Source: Acidobacteriota bacterium
Lineage (GTDB): Bacteria; Acidobacteriota; Terriglobia; Terriglobales; Acidobacteriaceae
Direction of reading: 5' to 3'
Assembly: GCA_003225075.1 (NCBI GenBank)
Contig: QIAP01000051.1
Location: 1 to 50,273, forward strand
Length of the DNA stretch: 50,273 nucleotides
The translations under genes were made by a program, and so were the position numbers. Within the stretch, counting starts at the first letter, position 1, and every line of letters starts with the position of its first letter. The notes beneath the pieces were generated by a model that saw only the letters and a list, made by a program, of their open reading frames with translations, was not told the DNA's origin and did no database searches. Shown here in pieces: positions 16,261 to 25,599 of this stretch.

Positions 16261-16506
16261 AGTCTTTTCATGCCAGTTCTCTCATATTCCTACCGAAGCG
16301 AACGCAATCGCACGCCCGAGACTGTCCACAACACGTTAGGTCATGAACTTTGGACGAAGCTGGCATCGATGTGACCACTTGCGTTGACAGCAAGCGTGGG
16401 CTAGCATCGGGCTTCCCCGACACAATAGTCTCCGCCATTTGGAACGTGCGGCCTACGCTATTGAGACAGCAGCGAGTCCACCGGACCGGCCTGAAACCGA
16501 GATGCT

Positions 16507-16935
16507 ATGATGCGCCGAATCAGCAGTTTTTTGGTTGTTGGGTTGTTTCTGGCCGCCATGCCTGCCGCCAAAGGCCAGGAAAGAGCCGTGGTTACAGATT
16601 ATTTACCGGCTACTCCCAGCACACAAAAAAAATACTGGAGCACGGAAAACAAGATTAACTTCTCGATATTGGCGGCACAAGTTGCGGCTGATGCCATCAC
16701 GACTCAGCGAGGCTTGAATCAAGGTCTCAGGGAAGCGAATCCGCTTATGCGTCCGCTGGTCACCAGAGGCGTGGTCGGGCAGACGACAGCCTCCGCGCTG
16801 AGCTTCGGCGCCGGCCTGGGCACCGTGTATCTGCTGCACGTAATGCATCATTACCGCGCCGAGCGCATCACTATGCGCCTCATTCTTGCCGGAGAAGGCG
16901 CTATCGTGGCGCATAACATCGCATTGTTGCGCTAA
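16507..16935 (+). CDS. Small exported or membrane protein of unknown function
   Basis: 142 residues: a signal peptide (MMRRISSFLVVGLFLAAMPAAKG), a central segment NFSILAAQVAADAITTQRGL and two hydrophobic helices (about 92-112 and 122-141). The Asp-x3-Thr-Thr pattern followed by EANPLMRP resembles small membrane proteins of the DUF5658 kind, but I am not certain. No strong binding site precedes the two tandem ATG codons. Function unknown. Confidence 0.6.
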   Translation: MMRRISSFLVVGLFLAAMPAAKGQERAVVTDYLPATPSTQKKYWSTENKINFSILAAQVAADAITTQRGLNQGLREANPLMRPLVTRGVVGQTTASALSFGAGLGTVYLLHVMHHYRAERITMRLILAGEGAIVAHNIALLR

Positions 16936-17093
16936 CCGCCCTTCCTCAGAACGGTTACATCCCAAATAGATGGATAGCCTGATCTCTGCCTTTCCCTTTC
17001 CTTCGTCGCGCGGACTATAATGCCCGTTCTTCGGCTAGTGCGGTCGGCGTGGCCATTCATGGGCACGAAGAGCTGGTGGGGGCAGGAGGAGCC

Positions 17094-17443
17094 ATGGCTT
17101 CTGTTGGAAACGCCGGAGTGGAAGGCACATCGGGACCGAGTGCTTGGTGGCTCCAGATCGTCCCGGTGGTTGTAGGACTGGGGGGATTCGGTGCGTACGC
17201 GACCTTCAGGGCGTTTGAGGGAGCTTACTTCCAGTGGGGACCTTATCTGTCTCCTTTTTACTCCCCACTCATTGATGTGCATCATCACTACTGGCCATTT
17301 TCTCCGGCGTTGCTGATTCTGGGTGGGCCGCTCAGCTTCCGGCTCACTTGTTATTACTATCGCAAAGCCTACTACCGCGCTTTTTTTCTCGATCCACCCG
17401 CCTGCTCGGTGGCAGAAAATCCAAGCCGCCGTTATGGAGGCGA
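17094..17443 (+). pseudogene. Succinate dehydrogenase membrane anchor, 3' part deleted
   Basis: The first about 115 residues of an SdhC-like anchor subunit: a membrane segment (WWLQIVPVVVGLGGFGAYA), a His-rich loop (IDVHHHYWPFSP), a second segment, and RLTCYYYRKAYYRAFFLD followed by PPACSV and RRYGGET. This pattern resembles anchors of non-canonical acidobacterial or actinobacterial SDH. AGGAGG precedes the ATG at 17094; an in-frame upstream GTG at 17049 is less likely. After about 17443 the reading frame no longer matches an anchor and runs on to a stop at 17570, because the sequence turns into the flavoprotein gene in another frame. The last helices and their quinone or heme ligands are missing. 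Confidence 0.75.
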
Positions 17444-17893
17444 GACCTGCTGGCCCCTTTTGAACGGCGAGATGGGGAAAGTCCATACGTGCTTCATAGC
17501 GATCTACAGGAAACCATGCAAAATCTGGTTGGCATTTTTCGCACCGAAGAAGACCTGCATTCGGCGCTGAAGAAAATCGAGCAGCTACAAGAACGAAGTG
17601 AGCAGCTGGCGGTCAGTGGCTCCCGAATGTTTAACCCGGGCTGGCATCTCGCCCGCGATCTGAAATCCATGCTGACAGTTTCGGAAGCGGCGACTCGCAG
17701 CGCCCTGGCACGGCGGGAGAGTCGGGGAGCGCACAGCCGCATTGACTGCCCCAACCTCGACGCCGCTTGGGGAAAGCAAAACAATGTTATATCGCGTCGA
17801 GGGCGGAGCATGGAACTTCGCCAGATGCCGGTGCCCCAGATGCCGGGGGATTTGCAATCGTTACTTGCTGACGAAAAGGGAGCCGGAGCTTAG
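17444..17893 (+). pseudogene. sdhA: Succinate dehydrogenase/fumarate reductase flavoprotein, C-terminal fragment
   Basis: In the frame ending at 17893, recognisable SdhA sequence begins abruptly at about 17445 with DLLAPFER and SPYVLHSDLQETMQNLVGI, then continues to the true end: RMFNPGWHLARDL, SEAATRSALARRESRGAHS and LRQMPVPQMPGDLQSLL. That is about 145 C-terminal residues of a protein that usually has about 600 or more. The FAD-binding N-terminus, the flavin-linking His and most of the active site are absent. The fragment abuts the truncated anchor gene, so one deletion of roughly 1.5-2 kb (estimated from family lengths) removed the end of one gene and the start of the next. It may be a genuine mutation or an assembly collapse. 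Confidence 0.8.
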
Positions 17894-17895
17894 CT

Positions 17896-18651
17896 ATGGC
17901 TGAGGCCATCTTGAAAATCTTCCGTGGCACGCGTGAGGGTGGCGAACTCGCGGAGTACCGAGTGCCAGTTGCCCCTGGCATGGTAGTGCTCGACGCGCTG
18001 CATCACGTGCAGAAGCATCAGGCGCCTGACCTGGCTTTGCGCTGGAACTGCAAAGCAGGGAAGTGCGGTTCGTGCTCGGCAGAAGTCAACGGGCGGCCGC
18101 GCCTCACCTGTAAGACTCGCATGGATGCGTTGCCGCAGGATAAACCCATTACCGTCCTGCCCATGAAGGCTTTCGCGGTCATCAAAGACCTGGTGACGGA
18201 CGTGTCGTGGAACTACAGAGTGAATAAGAAAATTCCGCCGTTCCAGCCCCGTGCTGTGACGGAATGGAAGATGTACCAGCCCGACATTGATCGGGTGCAG
18301 GAATTTCGCAAGTGCATTGAATGTTTCTTGTGTCAAAACGTTTGCCACGTTCTGCGTGAACACGGCAAGCAGGAGCACTTCGGCGGTCCGCGATTCTTTG
18401 TGCGAGTGGCTGCCCTGGAAATGCACCCCCTCGATGGCCTCTCGCGCACCCACCTGCTCAAAGACCAACTCGGGCTTGGCCTCTGTAACATCACCAAGTG
18501 CTGCACCGAAGTTTGTCCCGAGGGAATCCGCATCACCGACAATGCAATCATTCCCCTCAAAGAACGCGTGGTCGATGATTTCTACGATCCCTGGCATTGG
18601 TTGCTGCGAAAACTTGGGAAGAAGGTGAGCAAGTCCGTCGCAGAACACTGA
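17896..18651 (+). CDS. sdhB: Succinate dehydrogenase/fumarate reductase iron-sulfur subunit
   Basis: Electron-transfer subunit of complex II. The 251-residue protein has the [2Fe-2S] motif CKAGKCGSC plus Cys72, a [4Fe-4S] motif with Cys140, 143, 146 and 150 (CIECFLCQNVC), and a third cluster near CNITKCCTEVCPEG (Cys197, 203 and 207 the likely ligands). It starts 2 nt after the flavoprotein stop, consistent with an sdhC-sdhA-sdhB operon. The gene itself is intact. With the neighbouring anchor and flavoprotein broken, a working complex would need other copies elsewhere. Confidence 0.95.
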   Translation: MAEAILKIFRGTREGGELAEYRVPVAPGMVVLDALHHVQKHQAPDLALRWNCKAGKCGSCSAEVNGRPRLTCKTRMDALPQDKPITVLPMKAFAVIKDLVTDVSWNYRVNKKIPPFQPRAVTEWKMYQPDIDRVQEFRKCIECFLCQNVCHVLREHGKQEHFGGPRFFVRVAALEMHPLDGLSRTHLLKDQLGLGLCNITKCCTEVCPEGIRITDNAIIPLKERVVDDFYDPWHWLLRKLGKKVSKSVAEH

Positions 18652-18661
18652 AGGAGGTTTT

Positions 18662-19168
18662 ATGGAGTACAAGCTGAAATCGATCTCCCCGGAAAGTGTG
18701 GACGCTGCCCTATCAAAAGTTGAACTTTATCGTTTTCTAAATGAACCGGAAGAGGCAGAATCCATCTGTCAGGACGTGCTGGCGGTAGACCCTGGACACC
18801 AATTGGCGTTGCGCATGCTGGGCCTGGCGATTACAGATCAGTTCACCGGCAGTTCGTCTGATCGGTACTCCGAAGTGGAGACCATTTTTCAACAGCTCAC
18901 CGACCGCTATGAAAAGCTCTATTACACGGGACTCCTGCATGAGAGGCGAGCCAAAGCCCAGCTTCACGCCGGCCGACCACCGCACACCTTGATGGTGCTT
19001 CTGGAGGAAGCGATGCGCTGTTACAGCGAGGCGGAAAAGATTCGGCCGACAGGAAATGATGAAGCAATTCTGCGCTGGAATCGCTGTGTGCGTTTGATTC
19101 ACGGCCATGCTGAATCCGATTGGCACCGTGAAATGGAAATGTTTGAAATGGGAGACACCACTCCCTAA
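18662..19168 (+). CDS. TPR-like protein downstream of sdhB
   Basis: 168 residues, mostly helical, with tetratricopeptide-like repeats (LYRFLNEPEEAESICQDVLA then DPGHQLALRMLGLA, and later LLEEAMRCYSEAEKIRP). A strong GAAGGAGG binding site overlaps the end of sdhB, so the two are co-translated. No signal peptide. A role in assembling or stabilising the complex is plausible from position only; no function is known to me. Confidence 0.75.
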   Translation: MEYKLKSISPESVDAALSKVELYRFLNEPEEAESICQDVLAVDPGHQLALRMLGLAITDQFTGSSSDRYSEVETIFQQLTDRYEKLYYTGLLHERRAKAQLHAGRPPHTLMVLLEEAMRCYSEAEKIRPTGNDEAILRWNRCVRLIHGHAESDWHREMEMFEMGDTTP

Positions 19169-19211
19169 TCGAAGCCTACATGAAACGGCTAACGTCAGTG
19201 GTGTCCTGCCC

Positions 19212-20135
19212 TTATTGCTTCGGCTTACTCTCGCTTTGATTGCCTTGTTGGGTTCGTTTGGCCCTGGCCATTCGTCCGGCAGCGCCGAGGGACGAGTTCG
19301 GACAACCCGATGCCACAGCACAAGTGGGAAGGGGAATTGACGAATCGTATCCGAAATCGGCATTAGCACCCCTGGCTAGGGTCGCATCGATTTTCATATT
19401 TTCCCCAGATACGTGAATGACGCGTGTCCAGCCCATGTATCCTGACTGACGAATCGCAATCGTATGATCCCCAGGGCCAACGATCACCCGCAGAGGGGTT
19501 GCGCCTACAATTCTCTCGTCAACGCTGAGTTCCGCTCCGCTTGGGATGGATGAAATATTCAGCTCGGTGGTCCTGTTGAAGGAAGGGCCAGGACTAAGAC
19601 CAGCGCCCGGAGTGGCGCTTGCGTTAACTGGAAATTCTCCATTCACGTAGGCCGTGAACTCCGTATCTTGCGGAATGGTTACCTCTTTACCGCGGAGAGA
19701 GACAGGGCTAATCACGACTCGAGAGGCGGTTTGAGCCGTCCCATTCATGTCCTGCGCCGCGCGCAGAGGCGCTTTGTTGCCATTCGCCAGTTGAACGTAC
19801 TCAATGCTTATATCCACCTTCGCTCCTCGGCCGATTCCGCGCTTGTGCTGCACCGCCGTCACGGTCGCGAGCGCCGCGGCGCCCTTAGGAATGATGGCTG
19901 TGTTTTCGAGGTGGATTTCTTCGATGACTTCGCAATTGACGATGTCGCCGACCCGGGCATCAACGGAAGACACTGATCGTCCAGTTTTCAGCTTAACTGC
20001 AGTTCCGTCTTTAAGAACGAGCGGGGAAACGGACGCATTTGCCGCCACCGAAGAACTGGGGGCGGGCGCTTGCCCAGAGATATTAATCGCCCGTAGGAGG
20101 ACGGTAGTAATAATGATGAGGCTAAGGTGTTTCAT
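19212..20135 (-). CDS. Secreted PEGA-domain protein
   Basis: 307-residue exported protein. Signal peptide 1-22 (MKHLSLIIITTVLLRAINIS), then a domain with VKLKTGRSVSSVDARVGDIV and IIPKGAAALATVTAVQ, a pattern shared with other acidobacterial secreted proteins that hold a property constant across a membrane or matrix. A PEGA domain follows at about 190-255 (NISSIPSGAELSVDERIVG, TPLRVIVGPGDHTIAIRQSGY). PEGA domains are surface beta-sandwich modules. It is convergent with the TPR gene and separated from treY by 150 bp, so it is probably transcribed on its own. Its first domain resembles that of the glycine-zipper protein at 32.3 kb. Confidence 0.8.
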   Translation of the reverse strand: MKHLSLIIITTVLLRAINISGQAPAPSSSVAANASVSPLVLKDGTAVKLKTGRSVSSVDARVGDIVNCEVIEEIHLENTAIIPKGAAALATVTAVQHKRGIGRGAKVDISIEYVQLANGNKAPLRAAQDMNGTAQTASRVVISPVSLRGKEVTIPQDTEFTAYVNGEFPVNASATPGAGLSPGPSFNRTTELNISSIPSGAELSVDERIVGATPLRVIVGPGDHTIAIRQSGYMGWTRVIHVSGENMKIDATLARGANADFGYDSSIPLPTCAVASGCPNSSLGAAGRMARAKRTQQGNQSESKPKQ

Positions 20136-20285
20136 AAGAAGTCAGTTTTCCGCGAGGAGCGCAAGAACTGACAGTAGCTCTGTAGCACGGCCGGAATAAA
20201 GTTACGAAGGTCACGAATATAGCCGCATAAGTGAGGTTTGATCGCGGTTCGGGTGCGGCCGCTTCGACGGGACGGGGGAGAAGAA

Positions 20286-23159
20286 CTAAAGCACTTGTGT
20301 CGCGCCGGAGGAGAGTAGCGCTAGCGGAAAATGTTTGAACAGGTCGCTAAGATGCAACACGCTGACGCGCCGGGAAGATGCGGCGGTTATTTCTTCTCCG
20401 GTGAGGATGTTGTGCCATTGCTTCGGCGCCTTGCGGGGCAGGACCATGGTGCCGTTTCCCCAAACATCTTCGCCCATGGGCGGCTGCCCCGGCGAAACCA
20501 GTTTCGTAAGAAGCCGCGGTACTGCGATCAGCGCCCAGTTATCTTTAGTGCGTCGTGCGAATATGCAGACGTGGTCGCGGTTGTCTCCGCTCGCCTCAAG
20601 TGGGAGGTAGTCCCCGTGAAGAAACAGGTCGGAATTAGCGGTCCGAAAATTCAAAGATCTTGCAATCACGTGGAGCTTTATTCTGCCATCCTGCCAGTGA
20701 TCCAGTAACTCGCGGAAACATTGTGGAGAACAACGCTGTTTTTTCTTCAGTTCGTCGAGCATCCCCATGCGTTGCGCGAAGTCCACGGGCCCGCGGTTAT
20801 CAGGGTCCACCAGTCGCAAGTCCCAAAGCTCTGATCCCTGATAAAAGTCGGGAATACCAGGGAAGGTGATTTTGATCAGCACCTGCGCTAATCCATTCAA
20901 CGCTCCCCAATAGGCAATATCCTTCTGGAAACGTAGGAAGTCTTTCAGAAACTCATTATTTTTTGACTGCTCGGTTATGGCTTTCACGAAGGCAATGAGG
21001 GCCTTCTCGTGGCTGGCGTTCGGCACCGTCCATTTAGTGTGCACCATGGCCTCGCGAGTCGCCTTAATCATGTAGTCTTGCAGACGTTGACGGAAGGCTG
21101 GAATCTTGTCATCTTGCAGCGGCCAGGCACCGATCATAGTCTGATACAGCAGAATTTCTTCGTTTGGGGTGGGAACCGCCGTCCCATTTGTTACTTGCTT
21201 TTCTCTCTGGTTGAGCCGCCGCCAGCGTTGGAGATGCTTCTCCCATTGCGCAGGGATTTCTGAAAGCACATCGATTCGCACCCGCACATCTTCGGCACGC
21301 TTGGTATCGTGAGTGGAGGTGGCGTTAAGCGTAAAGGGCGACGATTTTTGGCGGTCACGCCCGAGCTCGTGAAATTGCGCCAAGGCGATGCCCGGTGAAT
21401 GTGGATTGCCGCCTACCTCATTCAAAGACACCAAGCGGTTGTATACATAGAGAAGAGAGTCCTCGAACCCCTTCGCCATAATGGGACCGGTAAATTGCTG
21501 CCAGCGCATGACAAACGCCAGCCGGGATTCTCTCTGCTCGGGAAATAGTTGCGGCCCCTGCTGCAGCAGTAGCACTTGCCTTACGAATTGAAAGCAATCG
21601 GAATTCAAATCTGGATTGCGCCCGCGTGCCGCAGCGATAGCCGTTTCTATGTACTGCGCGTCCTGCGGGCTCACGTCGAAACTCCGGATGTAGGTGCGGT
21701 ATACCGGCAGACAAGCGATGGTCTCGACCAGTGCCCGCGCCAAATTGCCGCGTTGCAGCTCGCGAGCGTAACGGTCCTGTTCGGCAAGGCGGCTAAGATG
21801 GCGTCCGAGGGCATTCATCTCGACTGCCAACAGAGTTTGCATGACCTGCTTCTTCTTTTCGTAAACCAGATCTTCGTAAGCGAGTTTCAGGACTGTAAAC
21901 TCGCGGTAGATGCGATCGATCTCTGTGGCATTGCTCTTCTCCACAAAAATGCCGTTCACGATATTGACGAAGTCGTAGCCGGTGGTGCCGTAGACTGGCC
22001 ACTCCGGTGGCAACGATTCGCAATTGCCGAGGATCTTCTCAACTACCACATAAAAAGGTGCGGACTGGTTTTCCGCTGTGCCCGGGAACAGATGATCCTG
22101 CAAACGTTTCAGATAGCCCTTGGGATCGCGCAGCCCATCAATGTGGTCGATGCGTAGGCCGGTGATCAGGCCTTTTTCAGCCAGGCGCAGAATCACTGCG
22201 TGTACGGAGTCGAAGATCACCGGATCCTCCACGCGAATTCCAACGAGGTCCGTAATAGTAAAGAAGCGACGATAGTTGATGGCCTCATTACTGTTTCGCC
22301 AGAAGGCAAGCAGGTACGCCTGGTCGGAAAGTAGCCGGTCGAGGTGAAGAAAACTAGATGGCATTCCTTTCTTGCCATTAAAGATTCGCACGTTCTGGTC
22401 AACAAAGCGCCGCACGTCCGCCGAGGTGGTATACAGTCGCCATAGTCTCTCTTTAATGGCGGAGCGATTGAGTCGTCTTTCGCCCGCTTTTTCGACCAGG
22501 AGCGCGGAACGTTCCGGCAATCGATCCAGTGCGGAAAGAATTCCTTCCAACTCCTGGATCGGCGAGGATGCGTCACCTATTTTTTGCTTTAGTTTGTCCA
22601 GTCGGTGACTAAGGATTTGGCGATAAGGTTTGGCGGCGACCGGCAGCTTAATATCGAAGTATCGGATGTAGAAGCTGCCCTCTTCGAAGACCAGAGTGAG
22701 TTGCTGGTTTTCGAGCGAATTAGCGTACGAATCGCCAAGGAGTGGAAGAAGAATCCGATTGTCCAGAGAGCGGCTTGGAGGGTGCCAGTCAACATCAAAA
22801 TAGGAAGCTGAGGCGGAAGCCGGTCCGTCTTCGAGTAAATCCATCCACCAGGGATTCTCACTACTTGCTGCCATGTGATTGGGCACAATATCAAGCAGTA
22901 GGCCCATTCGGTGGGCCTGAAGCTGTCGAGCAAGGTTCTCAAAGTCCTCTTCGCTGCCGAGTTCCGGATTCAGCTTGGTTGGGTCGGTGATGTCGTAACC
23001 GTGGGTGCTGCCGCGTCGCGCCTGCAGAATGGGAGACGCATATAGATCGGTGATACCAAGATCGTGGAAATACGAAATCAGAGCTCGGGCATCCTCAAAT
23101 CGCATTCCCGAATGAAACTGCAGACGATAGGATGCGACTGGGATTCTGGGCTGGGTCAT
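20286..23159 (-). CDS. treY: Malto-oligosyltrehalose synthase
   Basis: GH13 enzyme that turns the reducing-end alpha-1,4 bond of malto-oligosaccharides into the alpha,alpha-1,1 bond of trehalose. At 957 residues it is at the long end for TreY. Diagnostic blocks: YRLQFHSGMRFEDARALI, YASPILQARRGSTHGYDI, IVPNHMA, GLRIDHIDGLRDPKGYL (nucleophile Asp), EKILG (acid Glu) and STHDTKRAEDVRVRI, then FPGIPDFYQGSELWDL near the C-terminus. Its start abuts the stop of the GH57 gene with no gap. It is the last gene of the trehalose operon, and with TreZ it makes trehalose from glycogen-type glucans. Confidence 0.95.
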   Translation of the reverse strand: MTQPRIPVASYRLQFHSGMRFEDARALISYFHDLGITDLYASPILQARRGSTHGYDITDPTKLNPELGSEEDFENLARQLQAHRMGLLLDIVPNHMAASSENPWWMDLLEDGPASASASYFDVDWHPPSRSLDNRILLPLLGDSYANSLENQQLTLVFEEGSFYIRYFDIKLPVAAKPYRQILSHRLDKLKQKIGDASSPIQELEGILSALDRLPERSALLVEKAGERRLNRSAIKERLWRLYTTSADVRRFVDQNVRIFNGKKGMPSSFLHLDRLLSDQAYLLAFWRNSNEAINYRRFFTITDLVGIRVEDPVIFDSVHAVILRLAEKGLITGLRIDHIDGLRDPKGYLKRLQDHLFPGTAENQSAPFYVVVEKILGNCESLPPEWPVYGTTGYDFVNIVNGIFVEKSNATEIDRIYREFTVLKLAYEDLVYEKKKQVMQTLLAVEMNALGRHLSRLAEQDRYARELQRGNLARALVETIACLPVYRTYIRSFDVSPQDAQYIETAIAAARGRNPDLNSDCFQFVRQVLLLQQGPQLFPEQRESRLAFVMRWQQFTGPIMAKGFEDSLLYVYNRLVSLNEVGGNPHSPGIALAQFHELGRDRQKSSPFTLNATSTHDTKRAEDVRVRIDVLSEIPAQWEKHLQRWRRLNQREKQVTNGTAVPTPNEEILLYQTMIGAWPLQDDKIPAFRQRLQDYMIKATREAMVHTKWTVPNASHEKALIAFVKAITEQSKNNEFLKDFLRFQKDIAYWGALNGLAQVLIKITFPGIPDFYQGSELWDLRLVDPDNRGPVDFAQRMGMLDELKKKQRCSPQCFRELLDHWQDGRIKLHVIARSLNFRTANSDLFLHGDYLPLEASGDNRDHVCIFARRTKDNWALIAVPRLLTKLVSPGQPPMGEDVWGNGTMVLPRKAPKQWHNILTGEEITAASSRRVSVLHLSDLFKHFPLALLSSGATQVL

Positions 23160-25583
23160 CTATTGGACTCGCAGGTGGAGCTTCTCAGCGAGATGGGTAA
23201 AGTGTTCTACCCAGGCACGGGCTGTCTCGTCCCCTTGTTCTGCGCGGGCACGGTTCCGGCTATAGACACCATCCATATTCTGGGCATAGAGGTTCTCCAC
23301 TTGCCAGAAGTTCACCGCGAAAGGCATTGAATGCGCCAGGTTCACTACGTTTTCGAGCTGTTCCAAAGTAGTGAGATCGTCGGGAGACGAACCCAACTCT
23401 TCGGCTTTGCGCTCAGCCCTTTTTCTTAGGACATACTCGAGCGTCGGGGTGTCGAGAGGAATACGCGTGGTGGCCGCTTCTTTAAGCAACCCTTGGATGC
23501 GTTCAATATCCAAGTTCTCTTGTTCGAGCGCCTCCCGAATCTGGCTGTTGAGTGCAAACTCCGCCATGAGATGGAAAATCCGAGGTTGTGGAACTCCCAT
23601 GTCCGCCAGGAAGTGCATCAGTGGTACGTGCTGTTCATAGACCCGCCGGTTGGTGGTCTCGACTTCCTTCAACGTAGATTCAAGGATCATACTGATGATC
23701 CGGTTCTGTTCATCGCGGAAGAGCGACTTCAAAGAGTAAATATTCTTGCCAAAGTCCTTGTCCAACAGACGAATGACTTCCGGGGTGTCGGCCCGAGAGA
23801 AGGCTTCATTCAGCTCCTTTACCACAGCGGAATAGGCCTGCTGATCGGCAAATTCACGCACACCTCCAGTAATACTGTGGCCGCCAAGGTAGAGGACACC
23901 GAAGCCCAGCGTCGATGACTCTCGGGTGATTTCTGAAGTGAACTTGACCCTGCCCAAAGCCAGTTTCATCTTCCCAGCTTCCTGACTCGTATATTCGAGA
24001 CGTTCCGCGGTGTAGCAATAGATGCGGGCCCGCTCGGGGTAGGATTGGAACATTGAACTGATCGCGTAGTGGGCCGCCAACTTGGGTAAATCAACAATCG
24101 CCGGTTTCACGAATTTTTCGTAGATGAGCGCGCCATCGCGATGTTCGGCAACATTGCTCTTGGCCAGCGCCAATTTTTCCAGGAATTCAGGCTCGACCGA
24201 CCCCTCAAAAAGTTCGTTGGCCAGGTGAACGGCGCGGCCTGCATACTGGATTACCTGCACCGTCTCGATGCCGGAAAGTTCATCAAAGAACCAGCCGCAA
24301 CTGGTGTACATGAGCATGGCGTGACGTTGAAGTTCCAAAAGCTTCAATGCAGTGACAATCTCGGATTCGTTAAGAGGGCGAACCGCGTGCTGTTGAAAGA
24401 AACGTGAAACGCTTTCATCCGAGCGGTCGCGAATGACGTTGATGTAATCGTTGCGTGCGGCCCAAGGGTCTTTTAGCAGGGAACGCGCTTTCTCTTCGTA
24501 CTTGGGCGCGAGCGTGTCGCGCAGCCAGTCCAGAGCCTGACGTAATGGGCCGCGCCATTCCTGGTTCCAGCCGGCGTGGCCCCCGGAATTGCAACCGCAG
24601 TTACTCCGCCAGCGTTCAACTCCATGGACACAGCTCCATGAACTGTTTTCAAAAATCTCCGCCTGGTGGGTAGGAGGGTTTTGTTCCAAGAACTCGCCGT
24701 AGTTTGTCAGCTTAGCTAGCTCGTTTTCCTCAATATACTGCACCGCATAGGAAAGGGCCATCTCACCACGATGATGATGATGACCATAGCTCTCGCCGTC
24801 GGTCGCGATGTGCATCAATTGGGGCCAATCTCGTTCTTGGGAAAATCCGCTGACCAGTCGGCTGGCGAACTGTTCGCCGTTGTTGAGCAATCCTTCAAAG
24901 GCGACGGCGCGCGAAATCGGGCCGTCGTAGAAGAAAGCGGCGATTTTTCGCTTGGAGGGCAGGCGCACTTCATAGGCTCTTGTCGGATCAATGCGATCTC
25001 CACTGACATCTTTCCACGAACGGCCGCCAAGGCGGCGAACTCGCGATGCTTGCCGAGGCACCAAAATGGTGAACTTGATGCCATTTGCGGCGAGAATATC
25101 GAGAGTATCCAGATCGACCGCAGTCTCAGGAAGCCACATGCCCTCAGGCTGGCGTCCAAAACGATGTTCGAAATCCCGAATTCCCCACAGCACTTGCGTG
25201 ACCCGGTCAGCGTGGTTGGCCAGCGGCATAATCATGTGGTTGTAGGCTTGGGAAATTGCTGAGCCGTGACCCGAGTACACCTTCGCACTCTTGCGATCGC
25301 CTTCCAGAATGGCCTGGTAAACTTTCGGCGCTTTTTCTTGTAGCCAGGAGATGAGAGTCGGACCGAAATTGAAGCTGATTTTGGAATAGTTGTTGACGAT
25401 CCTGGTGATGCGATTTTCCGAATCCAAAATCCTCGACGCCGCATTAGGCGCGTAACACTCAGCGGTGATCCGCTCGTTCCAGTCGTGATAGGGGTACGCG
25501 GAATCCTGAAACTCCACCGACTCAAGGGACGGGTTCTCCCGCGGCGGTTGATAAAAATGACCGTGAATACACAGGTAGTTCAT
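23160..25583 (-). CDS. GH57/DUF3536 glycoside hydrolase-like protein
   Basis: 807-residue protein in the operon of treY and treZ. The N-terminal GH57 domain starts MNYLCIHGHFYQPPRENP; the nucleophile block GMWLPETA holds Glu153 and the acid block ATDGESYGHHHHRGE holds Asp262. A large DUF3536-type C-terminal half follows from about 290 (WSCVHGVERWRSNCGCNSGG). Such proteins act on alpha-glucans as amylases or 4-alpha-glucanotransferases; this member's reaction is not established. It probably trims or shapes glucans for TreY. The ATG at 25583 is preferred because GGAG lies 8 nt upstream; a GTG at 25595 is possible. Confidence 0.87.
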   Translation of the reverse strand: MNYLCIHGHFYQPPRENPSLESVEFQDSAYPYHDWNERITAECYAPNAASRILDSENRITRIVNNYSKISFNFGPTLISWLQEKAPKVYQAILEGDRKSAKVYSGHGSAISQAYNHMIMPLANHADRVTQVLWGIRDFEHRFGRQPEGMWLPETAVDLDTLDILAANGIKFTILVPRQASRVRRLGGRSWKDVSGDRIDPTRAYEVRLPSKRKIAAFFYDGPISRAVAFEGLLNNGEQFASRLVSGFSQERDWPQLMHIATDGESYGHHHHRGEMALSYAVQYIEENELAKLTNYGEFLEQNPPTHQAEIFENSSWSCVHGVERWRSNCGCNSGGHAGWNQEWRGPLRQALDWLRDTLAPKYEEKARSLLKDPWAARNDYINVIRDRSDESVSRFFQQHAVRPLNESEIVTALKLLELQRHAMLMYTSCGWFFDELSGIETVQVIQYAGRAVHLANELFEGSVEPEFLEKLALAKSNVAEHRDGALIYEKFVKPAIVDLPKLAAHYAISSMFQSYPERARIYCYTAERLEYTSQEAGKMKLALGRVKFTSEITRESSTLGFGVLYLGGHSITGGVREFADQQAYSAVVKELNEAFSRADTPEVIRLLDKDFGKNIYSLKSLFRDEQNRIISMILESTLKEVETTNRRVYEQHVPLMHFLADMGVPQPRIFHLMAEFALNSQIREALEQENLDIERIQGLLKEAATTRIPLDTPTLEYVLRKRAERKAEELGSSPDDLTTLEQLENVVNLAHSMPFAVNFWQVENLYAQNMDGVYSRNRARAEQGDETARAWVEHFTHLAEKLHLRVQ

Positions 25584-25599
25584 AATGTTCTCCACGGGC

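Noticed and set aside
17049-17093. Upstream GTG start for the SDH anchor gene
   Set aside because: AGGAGG lies directly before the ATG at 17094, and the extra 15 residues do not look like an anchor N-terminus.
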